DNA from: Neisseriaceae bacterium JH1-16
GTDB lineage: Bacteria > Pseudomonadota > Gammaproteobacteria > Burkholderiales > Chromobacteriaceae
Direction of reading: 5' to 3'
Assembly: GCA_025989215.1 (NCBI GenBank)
Contig: JAPDNP010000008.1
Span: 186,001-250,000, forward strand
DNA length: 64,000 nt
Shown here: positions 1 to 10,749 of the stretch, one piece after another
Position numbering within the stretch: the stretch's first letter is position 1
How the letters are laid out: each line of letters starts with the position of its first letter
The notes under the pieces: generated by a model
Told to the model about the DNA's origin: nothing
Database searches by the model: none
The model's input: the letters and a program-made list of their open reading frames with translations, nothing else
Made by a program: the position numbers and the translations under genes

Positions 1-255
1 CAGTTGGCGACGATCGGCCGCGATGCCGATGCCGCCGCGATGTTCGTGGCCCGCCACGACCGGCCATTGTTGTCGCTCGACCACTTCCGTGGCCACGAGC
101 TGATCGGTTACCGATCCGGCTACCCGGTGTACCGCACTCTGGCAGCACGCGGTTCGCGCTGGGAGCTGATCGGGCACGAGGACGAGTTAGGTGAGTTACC
201 CCGGGATACCATTCGTGTATTTCCCGGTTTCGTCTATCGTCGTCTGGACGACTGA
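1..255 (+). CDS. C-terminal part of an uncharacterised protein (5' end outside window)
   Basis: An open frame enters from the left edge and stops at a TGA at 253-255, leaving 84 visible residues. The first possible start in view (a TTG at position 4) is not convincing, so I treat this as the tail of a longer gene. The visible part is soluble-looking, rich in Arg, Gly and aromatic residues, and ends in a VFPGFVYRRLDD tail. I do not recognise a family. A strong palindromic terminator follows 31 bases after the stop, so the gene probably ends its transcription unit. Confidence 0.6.
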   Translation, partial: QLATIGRDADAAAMFVARHDRPLLSLDHFRGHELIGYRSGYPVYRTLAARGSRWELIGHEDELGELPRDTIRVFPGFVYRRLDD

Positions 256-286
256 ACGCCCGACGTCACGACGTTCGGTCAACCCA

Positions 287-310
287 CCCCCGGCTGCAGC
301 CGGGGGTTTC
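287..310 (+). terminator. Rho-independent terminator
   Basis: CCCCCGGCTGCAGCCGGGGG (287-306) is a perfect palindrome followed by TTTC. It lies just after the stop of the first gene and can form a very stable hairpin. Confidence 0.75.
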
Positions 311-366
311 ATTTCACCCTGCCGCCGCGCTAAGCTGTCAGCAGCCAACCACCGCGGTGACCCTGC

Positions 367-660
367 ATGGCCGACTTTGCCCGCTTCTACCGCTACTACC
401 TCGGCGAGCACGCCACACCGGCCTGCCGCTACCTGCATTTCGTCGGCAGCAGCTTAGTGCTGCTGGTCCTGCTGGCCACGCTGATTACCCGCCACTGGGC
501 GCTGCTGTGGCTGGCGCCGCTGGCCGGCTATGGCTGCGCCTGGATCGGCCATTTCTTCTTCGAACACAACCGCCCCGCCACCTTCCGCCACCCGTGGCTG
601 AGCCTCGCCGCCGACTGGGTGATGTACGCCCAGATGCTGCGCGGCCACCACTGGCGTTAA
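367..660 (+). CDS. DUF962 / Mpo1-like membrane protein
   Basis: A 97-residue integral membrane protein of the DUF962 (YGL010w/Mpo1-like) family. Two hydrophobic segments lie at about residues 26-41 and 45-63. Conserved features are H24 in YLHFVGS and the WIGHFFFEHNRPATF block (H62, H67). In yeast the family member Mpo1 is an Fe(II)-dependent dioxygenase acting in alpha-oxidation of 2-hydroxy fatty acids at the ER; the bacterial role is not established, and lipid-linked oxidation is only an inference. The ATG at 367 is preceded by no strong Shine-Dalgarno, but the family N-terminus (FxRYYLGEH) fits this start. Confidence 0.8.
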   Translation: MADFARFYRYYLGEHATPACRYLHFVGSSLVLLVLLATLITRHWALLWLAPLAGYGCAWIGHFFFEHNRPATFRHPWLSLAADWVMYAQMLRGHHWR

Positions 661-787
661 AGCACCGCCTGCACGGCGTTGCGACGGCCCTACCCGGCCT
701 CTGGGCAAGGCCCGGTAACCCGGGCAGGAGTCCGGCCCGACGGCCGCTCAGCCCCACTCACTGCCGCAAGCTTGGCCGAACCCGTTC

Positions 788-1171
788 TCAGCCGAACAGC
801 ACCAGCGCCCACATCGCCGCCAGGTTCACCAAACCGAGCATCTGCGCCGCGCTGCCCAGATCCTTGGCGCGCTTGGCGAGCGGATGGCGCTCCAGCGAGA
901 TGCGGTCGACGGTCGCCTCGATCGCCGAATTGAACAGCTCGATCACCAGCGTCGCCAGCGAACTGGCCACCAGGATGGCGCGTTCGACGCGGCTGGCGTC
1001 GATGACGAAGGCGAGCGGAATCAGGATGGCGGCCAACAGCAACAACTGGCGGAACGCCGCCTCGTGGCGAAACGCGGCCGCGAGGCCGTCGACGGAGTAG
1101 CCGAAGGCATTGAACAAACGCTTGAGGCCGGTCTTGCCCTTGAACGGGCTATCGGAATCGGGGGTGGTCAT
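788..1171 (-). CDS. dgkA: Diacylglycerol kinase
   Basis: 127 residues, close to the usual ~121 of DgkA, an inner-membrane trimer that phosphorylates diacylglycerol to phosphatidic acid with ATP and so recycles lipid by-products of envelope synthesis. Three hydrophobic helices are visible after an amphipathic N-terminus. Family signatures are EAAFRQ (E37), ELFNSAIEATVDRIS (E78, N81, E85) and HPLAKRAKDLGSAAQM. The extra length is an approximately 13-residue polar N-terminal tail. It stands alone, convergent with the DUF962 gene, with apbE ending the next unit. Confidence 0.95.
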   Translation of the reverse strand: MTTPDSDSPFKGKTGLKRLFNAFGYSVDGLAAAFRHEAAFRQLLLLAAILIPLAFVIDASRVERAILVASSLATLVIELFNSAIEATVDRISLERHPLAKRAKDLGSAAQMLGLVNLAAMWALVLFG

Positions 1172-1234
1172 CGGAATGCTGGCCGCCCAGGCGGGCGGCG
1201 GGGCTGATCGAAATGGCGACTAGGATACCACCGC

Positions 1235-2308
1235 TCAGGATGGCGTCATCCCCAGCGCGTGGCGCGGGCTCGGTGCGCCGGGCAGCCATTCCAGCCGCTT
1301 GTCGAAGGCCGGGCTGACCCAGGCGCTGCCGGCGCCGTCGATCAACAGCACATAGGGCGTGCCGAAACGCGCGGCGTAGCGACCGGCGCCAGCCACACCG
1401 GCGAAGTAGATCGGCTTGCTCGCCACATCGGAGCGGGTGCCGGCCTCCGGGCCGGCCGGCATCAGCACGGTGACCGCCTCGAGCTTGCAGTCGGTGTTGC
1501 CGTCGCGTGGGTCGACCAGATGGCAGTGGCGTCGCCCCTGGTCGCTGAAGAAGCGCTGGTAGTCGCCCGAGGTGCCGACCGCCTCACCGTTGGCCAAGGT
1601 CAGCACCGCCATCGCCTCGTTCTTGCGCGGGTGCTGGATGCCGACCTTCCACGGCGTGCCGTCCGGCTTCTTGCCCAGCGCGATCACATTGCCGCCGATA
1701 TTGACCAGCGCCGAGCGCACGCCGGCCGCCAGCAACTCGCGGCGCGCCCGATCGAGCGCCCAGCCCTTGGCGTAGCCGCCGAAGTCGAGCGACAGGTCGC
1801 GGTTGCGGCTGCTGAGCAGGCCGTCCTTGATGGTGAGATCGGTGAGACTGGGGCGGCTGGCGGTGAGGCGCTGCAGCTCGGCCGGGTCGGGGATGACCGG
1901 CGCGAAGCTGTCGGCGTGAAAGCCCCACAGCGCCACCAGGCGGCCGATGCCCGGCGCGAACAGGCCGTCCGACCAGGCCTCGAAGCGGGCGCCGTCACGG
2001 ATCAGCCCGGCCAGCTCCGCATCGATGCGAACCGGCCGGCCAGCAGCGATCGCCTGGTTGACCTTGAACAGCGTGCCGTCCGGCCGCCACGGGTGCAGCT
2101 TGACGTGCAAGCGATCAAGATCGGCCAGCACCCCGGCCACGGCGCGCTGCGCCTGGGCCTCGGGCAGGCCGGCCACGGTGACCTCGACCCGGGTGCCGAA
2201 CACATAGGCTTCCTGCTTGTACGGCGCCGGCGGCTCGCTGCAGCCAGCCAACAGCACGGCAGCAGCAGCCAACAAAGTTGGCCGAAGCGCTCTTAGCCCT
2301 TGCCGCAC
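1235..2308 (-). CDS. apbE: FAD:protein FMN transferase (ApbE lipoprotein)
   Basis: 357 residues, about the usual ApbE length. The N-terminus is a lipoprotein signal ending LLAGC (C23), so the mature protein should be anchored on the periplasmic side. ApbE moves FMN from FAD to a threonine in partner flavoproteins such as NqrB/NqrC or RnfD/G. Family blocks seen are SGDYQRFF followed by HLVDPRDGN, and a late Asp/Ser-containing segment near [11 protein letters not shown]. The start is a GTG inside the last 16 bases of gshB, with GGAAG a few bases upstream; translational coupling is likely. It is the last gene of a gshA-gshB-apbE run. No Nqr or Rnf genes are in the window, so its partner is elsewhere. 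Confidence 0.93.
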   Translation of the reverse strand: MRQGLRALRPTLLAAAAVLLAGCSEPPAPYKQEAYVFGTRVEVTVAGLPEAQAQRAVAGVLADLDRLHVKLHPWRPDGTLFKVNQAIAAGRPVRIDAELAGLIRDGARFEAWSDGLFAPGIGRLVALWGFHADSFAPVIPDPAELQRLTASRPSLTDLTIKDGLLSSRNRDLSLDFGGYAKGWALDRARRELLAAGVRSALVNIGGNVIALGKKPDGTPWKVGIQHPRKNEAMAVLTLANGEAVGTSGDYQRFFSDQGRRHCHLVDPRDGNTDCKLEAVTVLMPAGPEAGTRSDVASKPIYFAGVAGAGRYAARFGTPYVLLIDGAGSAWVSPAFDKRLEWLPGAPSPRHALGMTPS

Positions 2309-3252
2309 GCGGCTTCCAGCGCGTCGATGAAGATCGCCGCCACCGGAATATCGCTCTGCTCCATGATTTCTCGGAAGCAGGTCGGGCTGGTGACGTTGAC
2401 CTCGGTGAGGTAGTCACCGATCACGTCCAGACCCGCGAACAGGATGCCGCGGCGCACCAGCTCCGGCCCGAGCGCCTCGGCGATCTCGCGGTCGCGCGCC
2501 GAGATCGGCTGGGCGACGCCGGTGCCGCCGGCGGCCAGGTTGCCGCGCGTTTCGCCGGCCTTGGGAATGCGCGCCAGGCAGTATTCCACCGGCTTGCCGG
2601 CGATCACGATCACGCGCTTGTCGCCCTGCTTGATCTCGGGGATGTAACGCTGCGCCATCACGGTGCGCGTACCACGCCGGCTGATGGTCTCGAGGATCAC
2701 CGCCAGGTTGGCGTCCTGCGGGTTGACGCGGAAGATGCTGTCGCCGCCCATGCTGTCCAGCGGCTTGAGGATCACGTCCTGGTGCAGGCGGATGAAGGCG
2801 CGGATCTTGTTGGTGTCCGGCGACACCAGCGTCGGCGCGACATAGTCGGGGAAGTTCAGGATGGCGAGCTTTTCGTTGAAGTCGCGCATCGCCTGCCCGC
2901 TGTTGAACACGCGGGCGCCCTGCTGTTCGGCCATCGTCAACAGCTGGGTGGCGTACAGGTATTCCAGGTCGAACGGCGGGTCCTTGCGCATCAGCACCGC
3001 GTCGAACGCCGACAGCGGCAGGCGCTCGGCTTCGCCGAGCTTGTACCAGTGCTTCTGGTCGCCGGAATGGTCGCCGGTCAGCGTCAGCTTGACGGTGTCG
3101 GCCATCACCCGGCCGCCTTCGATGGCGACGTGGCGCGCTTCGCAGAACGCCAGCGCATGGCCGCGCCGGGCGGCCTCTTCCATCATGGCGAAGGTGGTGT
3201 CTTTGTAGATCTTGAAGTGGTCGAGCGGGTCGGCAATGAACAGGATGCGCAT
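2293..3252 (-). CDS. gshB: Glutathione synthetase
   Basis: 319 residues. It joins gamma-glutamylcysteine to glycine with ATP, the second step of glutathione synthesis in the cytoplasm. The N-terminus [20 protein letters not shown], the ATP-grasp nucleotide segment [14 protein letters not shown], and the C-terminal metal-site region [11 protein letters not shown] are typical of bacterial GshB. The ATG at 3252 has GGAG nine bases upstream; the open frame extends 25 codons further, but that extension is Pro/Arg-rich and lacks family similarity. It lies 75 bases downstream of gshA, with one TTGGCCGAA copy in the gap. Confidence 0.96.
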   Translation of the reverse strand: MRILFIADPLDHFKIYKDTTFAMMEEAARRGHALAFCEARHVAIEGGRVMADTVKLTLTGDHSGDQKHWYKLGEAERLPLSAFDAVLMRKDPPFDLEYLYATQLLTMAEQQGARVFNSGQAMRDFNEKLAILNFPDYVAPTLVSPDTNKIRAFIRLHQDVILKPLDSMGGDSIFRVNPQDANLAVILETISRRGTRTVMAQRYIPEIKQGDKRVIVIAGKPVEYCLARIPKAGETRGNLAAGGTGVAQPISARDREIAEALGPELVRRGILFAGLDVIGDYLTEVNVTSPTCFREIMEQSDIPVAAIFIDALEAACGKG

Positions 3253-3327
3253 GGCAGTCTCCGGGGCGCGCGGTGGCGCCCGCAGCGGGAAAGGGTTGGC
3301 CGAACGCGTCGCGTCCGGCCCCGGCAA

Positions 3328-4614
3328 TCAGGCTTCGGCGTCCGGATCGGTCGCCTCGAGTTCGAGCGACGCGGCCAAGAGCGCCAAGCGCGCGATCACG
3401 CCGTAGGCGTAGAAGCGGTTCGGCGGGCAGTCCGGCGTGCCCTTCTTGTCCGGCAGACAGGCCGACTCGAAGCTGAGCGGTACGAAGTGCATGCCCGGTG
3501 CGTTGAGGTTCTCGTCAACGCCGCGGCCGGTGTGCACCCGGTAGAAGCCGCCGATCACGAAGCGGTCGAGCATGTACACCACCGGCTCGGCCACCGCCTC
3601 GTTGACGGTTTCGAAGGTGTAGACGCCCTCCTGGACGATCACCTCGGACACCTCCAGGCCTTCCTTGACCACCGCCATCTTGTTGCGCGCCTTGCGGTTC
3701 AGGCCGATCAGCTCTTCACCCGACTTCACGCTCATCACGCCCATGCCGTAGGTGCCGGCGTCGGCCTTGACGATGACGAAGGCCTCCTGCTCGATGCCGT
3801 ATTCGGCGTACTTGGCGCGGATCTTGACCAGCATCTCGTCGACCGCGCGCGCCATCTCCTCCTCGCCCTGGCGCGATTGGAAGTCGAGGCCGGACACCTG
3901 GGAGAAGAACGGGTTGATCAGCCACGGGTCGATCGACAACAACTGGGCAAACTCGGCGGCGACCTTGTCGTAGGCGGCGAAGTGATTGGTCTTGCGGCGC
4001 ACCGCCCAGCCGGCGTGCAGCGGCGGCAGCAGCGTCTGTTCCAGGCCCTGCAGCAGCTCAGGGATGCCGGCCGACAGGTCGTTGTTGAGCAGCACCACGC
4101 AGGGGTTGAAGCCGTCGGCCAGCACCAGGCGGTTGCCGCGGCGCTCGACTGGCTCGAGCGTGACGCTGTCGCCGTGCGCGGTGGCCAGCGTGGTGATCTC
4201 GGTGATTTCCGGGTTGAGCGAGCCGAGTCGCACCTTCAGGCCGGCCTGCTCCAGGATGTGCACCAGCGCGGCGACGTTCTGCAGGTAATAGCTGTTGCGG
4301 GTGTGGTTTTCCGGAATCAGCAGCACGCTCTTGGCTTCCGGGCACACCTTGTCCACCGCACTCATCGCCGCCTGCACCGCCAGCGGGGTGAAGTCGCTAT
4401 TGAGATTGTTGAACCCGCCGGGGAACAGGTTCATGTCGACCGGCGCCAGCTTGAAGCCGCTGTTGCGCAGGTCCACCGAGCCGTAGAACGGTGTGGCGTG
4501 GGCGTGCCACTGGCTGCGGAACCAGTGCTCGATGTTCGGCTGGGCCGCCAGAATGCGGCGCTCCAGCTCCAGCAGTGGCCCCTTCAGCGCGGTGGCCAGG
4601 TGCGGTACAGGCAT
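3328..4614 (-). CDS. gshA: Glutamate--cysteine ligase, ATP-grasp-like proteobacterial type
   Basis: 428 residues. It makes gamma-glutamylcysteine, the first and usually limiting step of glutathione synthesis. It is unlike E. coli GshA and fits the distinct family seen in acidithiobacilli and betaproteobacteria (TIGR02049 type): NEEHG-like core replaced by blocks such as HWFRSQW, PVDMNLFPGGFNNLN, IVKADAGTYGMGVMSV and QEGVYTFE, and a C-terminal GGFYRVHTGRG. Position directly upstream of gshB supports the call. The ATG at 4614 is preceded by a purine-rich ggggaaatc stretch. Confidence 0.93.
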   Translation of the reverse strand: MPVPHLATALKGPLLELERRILAAQPNIEHWFRSQWHAHATPFYGSVDLRNSGFKLAPVDMNLFPGGFNNLNSDFTPLAVQAAMSAVDKVCPEAKSVLLIPENHTRNSYYLQNVAALVHILEQAGLKVRLGSLNPEITEITTLATAHGDSVTLEPVERRGNRLVLADGFNPCVVLLNNDLSAGIPELLQGLEQTLLPPLHAGWAVRRKTNHFAAYDKVAAEFAQLLSIDPWLINPFFSQVSGLDFQSRQGEEEMARAVDEMLVKIRAKYAEYGIEQEAFVIVKADAGTYGMGVMSVKSGEELIGLNRKARNKMAVVKEGLEVSEVIVQEGVYTFETVNEAVAEPVVYMLDRFVIGGFYRVHTGRGVDENLNAPGMHFVPLSFESACLPDKKGTPDCPPNRFYAYGVIARLALLAASLELEATDPDAEA

Positions 4615-4732
4615 GATTTCCCCGATTCATGTTTTACGATCGAATCGCCTAATGGTGGGGCCTGGCGCCGCGATCTTCAACCCTGTGATTATGACGTGAG
4701 CCAAGGTTGGCCGAACCGCCCCACACGCCGAC

Positions 4733-5677
4733 TCAACCCGGCCAGGCCTCGCCGTAGGCCTGCTCGTACAGGCCGGCGATCTTGTCCCAATCGAAGAAGT
4801 GGTTCTGCGGACCCTGGCTGGCCACTTTCACCGCGCCGATCACATTGGCCAGACGCCCGGTCACCTGCCAGTCCAGACCGTGTTTCAAGCCGTACAGCAG
4901 GCCGGCGCGGTAGGCATCGCCACAGCCGGACGGATCGACCGGCTTGCCGGCCGGCTGCACGCGCGGGATCAGGTGCACGCTGTCGCCGACATAGATCTCC
5001 GAGCCCTGGCTGCCGCGGGTGACGATCAGCGCCTCGACCTTGCGACGCAGCGTCTCGATCGGCAGACCGGCGCGCTCGCGCATCAGCTCGCTCTCGTAGT
5101 CGTTCAGCGTCACATAGGTCGCCAGCTCGACCAACTGGTTCAGCTCGTCGCGAGAAAACAGCGGCAGCTCCTGACCCGGGTCGAAGATGAACGGCACCCC
5201 CATCTCGGCCAACTCGCGGCAGTGCTGCAGGCAGCCGACGCGGCCGGACGGCGCGACGATGGCGATCTCGATAGGCTCGGCGACGTCGCTCATGTGGTTG
5301 GCGCTGGAATGGTCGAGCGCACCGGGATGGAAGGCCATCAGCTGGTTGCCGTCGCAGTCGCTGATGATGAAGCACTGCGAGGTGAACTGGCCGGGCACCA
5401 CGGTGATATGGTCGCCGCGCAGACCCAGGTGGCTCAGGTGCGCGCGGTAGGGCGCGAAGTCCTCGCCGACGGTGGCCATCACCAGCGGCGACTCGCCGAG
5501 CATCGCCAGGTTGTAGGCGATATTGCCCGAGCAGCCGCCAAATTCGCGGCGCATCGACGGCACCAGGAAGGTGGTGGAAATCTTGTGCAACTGGTCGGGT
5601 AGAATCTGGGAATCGAAGCGGTTGTTGAACGACAGCAGGGTGTCGTAAGCCAGCGACCCACAAACTAGAATGGCCAT
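4733..5677 (-). CDS. PfkB-family carbohydrate/nucleoside kinase
   Basis: 314 residues of the ribokinase/PfkB fold, phosphorylating a sugar or nucleoside hydroxyl with ATP. Visible are the N-terminal GGCSGNIAYNLAMLG substrate/lid motif (about 47-61) and the C-terminal signature DPSGCGDAYRAGLL with the likely catalytic base D254. It resembles the adenosine-kinase-like branch common in beta/gammaproteobacteria, but the exact substrate cannot be read from sequence. The ATG at 5677 has GGAG six bases upstream and overlaps nothing real. It ends 118 bases before gshA on the same strand, with a TTGGCCGAA copy between. Confidence 0.9.
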   Translation of the reverse strand: MAILVCGSLAYDTLLSFNNRFDSQILPDQLHKISTTFLVPSMRREFGGCSGNIAYNLAMLGESPLVMATVGEDFAPYRAHLSHLGLRGDHITVVPGQFTSQCFIISDCDGNQLMAFHPGALDHSSANHMSDVAEPIEIAIVAPSGRVGCLQHCRELAEMGVPFIFDPGQELPLFSRDELNQLVELATYVTLNDYESELMRERAGLPIETLRRKVEALIVTRGSQGSEIYVGDSVHLIPRVQPAGKPVDPSGCGDAYRAGLLYGLKHGLDWQVTGRLANVIGAVKVASQGPQNHFFDWDKIAGLYEQAYGEAWPG

Positions 5678-5786
5678 GCGTACTCCGGGCGACGGACGTC
5701 GGAAAAAAAGCCGACGAGTTTACCATGCCATTACAGCACGGCCCAATCGCAAACCCAAGCAAGTGCCTAATCGAAAAGGGGAATCC

Positions 5787-6296
5787 ATGACTCGATCGTT
5801 TCTCACGCTGCGTCGCAGCGGCCTGATTGCCGCGGCGACGCTGGCGCTGTCGCTGCTGACGCCCCTCGCCCACGCCGCCGGCGACTTGGCCGGCAGCCGC
5901 TTCACCGATCTGGCCACCGGCCGGCCGATCGGCATCGAGGCCACCCAGGGCAAGGTCACCGTGGTCAACTTCTGGGCGACCTGGTGCGCACCGTGCCGCG
6001 AGGAGATGCCGATGATCGCCAAGGTGGGTCGCCAGTTGGCCGGCCGTGGCGTCGCCGTGGTCGGCATCGCGCTCGACAACAAGGTCGAGGTCAACAACTT
6101 CCGCAAGCAATTCCAGATCGACTACCCGATCTGGCTGGGCGACAGCGACACCGTCAACCTGATGCGCAACCTCGGCAACCCGTCCGGCGGCCTGCCGTTC
6201 ACCCTGGTACTCGACCGCAGCGGCAAGCCGGTGGCGCGACTGGTCGGCAAGCTCAGCGAACAGACGCTGCGCCAGGCGGTCGAGCCGCGACTGTGA
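5787..6296 (+). CDS. TlpA-family periplasmic thiol:disulfide protein
   Basis: 169 residues: a Sec signal peptide (about 1-30, ending AHA-AGD) followed by a thioredoxin fold with the active site WCAPC (C67, C70) in NFWATWCAPCREEMPMI and a Pro loop at GGLPFTLVLD. It should act in the periplasm as a reductant or oxidant of protein disulfides; cytochrome c maturation is one usual role of the family but nothing nearby proves it. The ATG at 5787 has AAGGGG upstream and gives a proper signal peptide; a longer in-frame reading starts inside the divergent PfkB gene and is rejected. Confidence 0.93.
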   Translation: MTRSFLTLRRSGLIAAATLALSLLTPLAHAAGDLAGSRFTDLATGRPIGIEATQGKVTVVNFWATWCAPCREEMPMIAKVGRQLAGRGVAVVGIALDNKVEVNNFRKQFQIDYPIWLGDSDTVNLMRNLGNPSGGLPFTLVLDRSGKPVARLVGKLSEQTLRQAVEPRL

Positions 6297-6640
6297 TCTG
6301 GCTGCTGCCGCTGGCACTGCCGCTGGGCGCCAGCCTGTGGCTGACGCTGTTCGGCCAACATTGGCTGCCGCTGGCTGGCTATGCACTCGCCAGCCTGCTG
6401 ACGCTGGCGCTCTACGCTCACGACAAGCGCCGCGCCGTCGCCGGCGGCTGGCGCGTGCCGGAGGCGACGCTGCATCTGCTGGAGCTGGCCGGCGGCTGGC
6501 CCGGTGCGCTGGCCGGGCAGCGCTGGCTGCGCCACAAGAACCGCAAGCACGCGTTCCAGGTGGTGTTCTGGCTGATCGTGCTGCTGCACTGGGGCTTGTG
6601 GGGGGCGTGGCTGTGGTGGCGGCTGAAACAGCCCTATTGA
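6293..6640 (+). CDS. DUF1294 membrane protein
   Basis: 115 residues beginning at a GTG that overlaps the tlpA-like stop by four bases (GTGA), so translation is probably coupled. Hydrophobic segments lie at the N-terminus (two helices, about 1-35) and the C-terminus (about 88-108). The middle YAHDKRRAV...GWRVPEATLHLLELAGGWPGALAGQRWLRHKNRKHAFQ is the DUF1294 signature. In other bacteria the domain is often joined to a cold-shock domain; here it stands alone. Function unknown. Confidence 0.88.
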   Translation: MIWLLPLALPLGASLWLTLFGQHWLPLAGYALASLLTLALYAHDKRRAVAGGWRVPEATLHLLELAGGWPGALAGQRWLRHKNRKHAFQVVFWLIVLLHWGLWGAWLWWRLKQPY

Positions 6641-6656
6641 AACACCACCGTCAAAT

Positions 6657-6686
6657 AAACAAGCCCCGCAATCGAGAGGCTTGTTT
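6657..6686. terminator. Bidirectional terminator-like hairpin
   Basis: AAACAAGCC (6657-6665) pairs with GGCTTGTTT (6678-6686) around a 12-base loop. It sits between the convergent DUF1294 and DUF805 genes and can serve both strands. Confidence 0.6.
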
Positions 6687-6700
6687 CGCAAGAACATAGA

Positions 6701-7069
6701 TCAGTGCTCAACGACCGGTTCGCTCGCCTCGGCCAACGGATCCGGCCCGTACCGGTTCGGCCCTGCGGTGCCTTTTAGAAAACCATTCTCGATCAGCAGC
6801 CACCAACTGCCGATAAGCGGGACAAAACCGATCAGATACCACCAACCTGATTTGTTTCGATCGTGAAATCTCCTGACCGAAGCCGAAATAGAGATAATGA
6901 ATCCCACCAAGAAGACTGGACCAAACACGCCGACCAGGGAAAGCCCTTTCGACTGGGCACCGGCCATCAATAAAACCATCAATATGATGGCAAACCAGAC
7001 CCCTAAACTAATTACCCAATAACTAGACCGGCTAATTCGCCCGTTGAAAGAGAATAGAAAGTCAACCAT
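6701..7069 (-). CDS. DUF805 inner-membrane protein (AT-rich)
   Basis: 122 residues with the DUF805 pattern: FSFNGRISRSSYW at the N-terminus, three to four hydrophobic helices, the SVRRFHDRNKSGWWYL core, and a short polar tail with GPNRYGPDP. Function of the family is not established. The ATG at 7069 has GAAG upstream; a TTG-started extension is unlikely. The gene and the ~250 bases upstream are clearly more AT-rich than the surroundings, with codons such as ATA, AAT and TTA that neighbours avoid, suggesting recent transfer. Confidence 0.88.
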   Translation of the reverse strand: MVDFLFSFNGRISRSSYWVISLGVWFAIILMVLLMAGAQSKGLSLVGVFGPVFLVGFIISISASVRRFHDRNKSGWWYLIGFVPLIGSWWLLIENGFLKGTAGPNRYGPDPLAEASEPVVEH

Positions 7070-7357
7070 ATGGTCTTCAGCAAAACCGTTTAATAAAGAC
7101 CCAGACAGTTTGCCACCCAAACAAAAATGACAAAAGCAATATTACATTTGTCATTTCCCACATGTCTGCGCCAAGACCGCCCCCAGAGCTTACAAACAGT
7201 GCTCTACTGCCACGGCCATCCCTTCCTATCCCTGTACCCGCAGAGCACTTGCCAGCACGCACTGACATAGCATTGACGATCGCCATGGGATGCAGGGCTG
7301 CGAATCCCTGGCCGCGCAGACCGGCGACTCAGAACCGCGCCCCAGCCACCAGACGGC

Positions 7358-7945
7358 CTACCCCTCCAACCCCTCGAACATCGGCTTCAGCTCCGCGAAC
7401 GCGCCCGGCAGGAAGGACAGCAGCGCCTGCACCTTGCGGTTGCCCTTGCTGTGCGGATGCGCGAGCGGCCAGATTTCGCCGAGCAGACGCTGCCGCGCAT
7501 TCGGTACGCGCACCAGTTCGGCATCGCCCTCGGCCAGAAAGCACGGCAGCTCGGCGGCGCCCAGGCCCGCCTTGAGCGCGGCCAGCCGGCTAGTAGTCGA
7601 GAAAATGGTCGCGACCCGGCGGGCATTGCCGTAATAGCGCAGCAGCCAGTCCGGCAGCGGCTCGGTCAGGGAGCTGCCTATCCAGCCCAGATCCTCGCCG
7701 GCCAGCCATTGCGGATGGAGTTCCCGGCTCACATAGCAGGTCGACGCATAGCTGCACAGCTGGCGTCCGACCAGGTGCAGCGCCGGGGTGCGCGTGGCGC
7801 GGAGCCACGTCGGCCTCCATCCGGGTCAGGCTCAGCAGATCGTTGGAGGCGATCAGATTGAGCATCAGCTCCGGGTATCTGTTTTGAAATTGCCGGAACA
7901 ACGGCATCAATACCCCGCCTGATAAGGCCGGCGTCACCGTGCCGG
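7358..7945 (-). pseudogene. LysR-type regulator remnant, N-terminally deleted and frameshifted
   Basis: Two overlapping minus-strand frames together give the effector-binding half of a LysR-type regulator. The upstream frame (from about 7945) reads VTPALSGGVLMPLFRQFQNRYPELMLNLIASNDLL...MEADVA; near 7800 the frame shifts and continues as ATRTPALHLVGRQLCSYAST and SRELHPQWLAGEDLGWIGSSL to the stop at 7358. The DNA-binding helix-turn-helix (~90 residues) is missing. The break point abuts a truncated MFS gene on the other strand, so the pair looks like a decayed regulator-transporter unit. Confidence 0.8.
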
Positions 7946-8374
7946 ATCGGTGCCGCCTCGCTGCTGGCGGGCTGGGCGCCGTCGCTCGAATGGCTGATCG
8001 CGGCCCGATTGCTGCAGGGCATCGGCTGTGCGGCGCTGTTCACCAACTACACCGGCGCGGCGGTCGGCTCGCTCGGCCTGACCTTGGGGGTGGCGGTGTT
8101 CAGCGCCAGCTTCGGCTCGGCGCTGGCCAAGCTGCCTGGCGGCGCGGGGTTGGCCGAACACGGCGTCGAGAAGCTGCACCGCCTGGCACCGCTATTGAGC
8201 CTGAGCGGCGGCGTGCCGCTGGCGCAGGCCACCGCTCAGATCCAGCAGGGCTTCCTCGCCGCCTACGGCAGCGCCATGCTGGCGCTACTGTGGCTGTGCG
8301 CCGCCGCGCTGCTGTATCTGGCACGCCACCTGCGCAAGCCGCATGGCGCGGCACAGGTCGTCCCGCTGGTTTAA
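7934..8374 (+). pseudogene. MFS (DHA2-like) drug transporter remnant
   Basis: The frame reads RIGAASLLAGWAPSLEWLIAARLLQGIGCAALFTNYTGAAVGSLGLTLGVAVFSASFGSALAK and ends with a hydrophobic helix LLWLCAAALLYLARHLRK. The RLLQGIG part matches transmembrane helix 4 of DHA2 exporters, but it runs straight into the region near helices 13-14 (VGSLGLTLGVAVFSA), so about half the protein is missing internally as well as the first three helices. There is no start codon with a ribosome site. One TTGGCCGAA copy lies inside (8150). Confidence 0.75.
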
Positions 8375-8395
8375 TTCAGTGCCGGTACCCCGATA

Positions 8396-8427
8396 AAAAA
8401 CGCCACCGGCTAACCGGTGGCGTTTTT
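8396..8427. terminator. Bidirectional Rho-independent terminator
   Basis: AAAAACGCCACCGG pairs perfectly with CCGGTGGCGTTTTT around CTAA. It has T-runs on both strands and lies between the MFS remnant and the 3' end of fadH. Confidence 0.9.
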
Positions 8428-8433
8428 CATTGC

Positions 8434-8462
8434 AAGGTTGGCCGAACGCTTCGGCCAACCTT
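8434..8462. repeat. Perfect inverted pair of the extended 9-mer motif
   Basis: AAGGTTGGCCGAA (8434-8446) and TTCGGCCAACCTT (8450-8462) are exact complements separated by CGC. It ends six bases before the fadH stop, next to the terminator at 8396-8427. Inverted uptake-sequence pairs at gene ends are known in Neisseria; the parallel here is an inference. Confidence 0.9.
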
Positions 8463-8467
8463 GGCAC

Positions 8468-10563
<2,096 letters not shown>

Positions 10564-10749
10564 GCGTCAACGGCATGAGCGTCACAGGGAACCCCGGCCT
10601 ACCTCGGGCGGTCGTTTTCATAAGCAACACTTGGCCGAACCGCCCGTCCACGGTCATGCCTCGTTCACTCGGCCGGCCCATCAGGCCGGTTACACTGTCC
10701 TCAATCCCGGCCACCCGCCGGATCGATTCAAGCAAAGGAGATCCCCGTT

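Noticed and set aside
2278-5022. A 914-codon plus-strand open frame across gshB, gshA and pfkB
   Set aside because: It is antisense to three well-supported genes, is His/Gln/Arg-rich and matches no family; long antisense frames are expected at this GC content.
7077-7286. A 69-codon minus-strand frame upstream of the DUF805 gene
   Set aside because: No ribosome site and no recognisable family; it overlaps the DUF805 leader.
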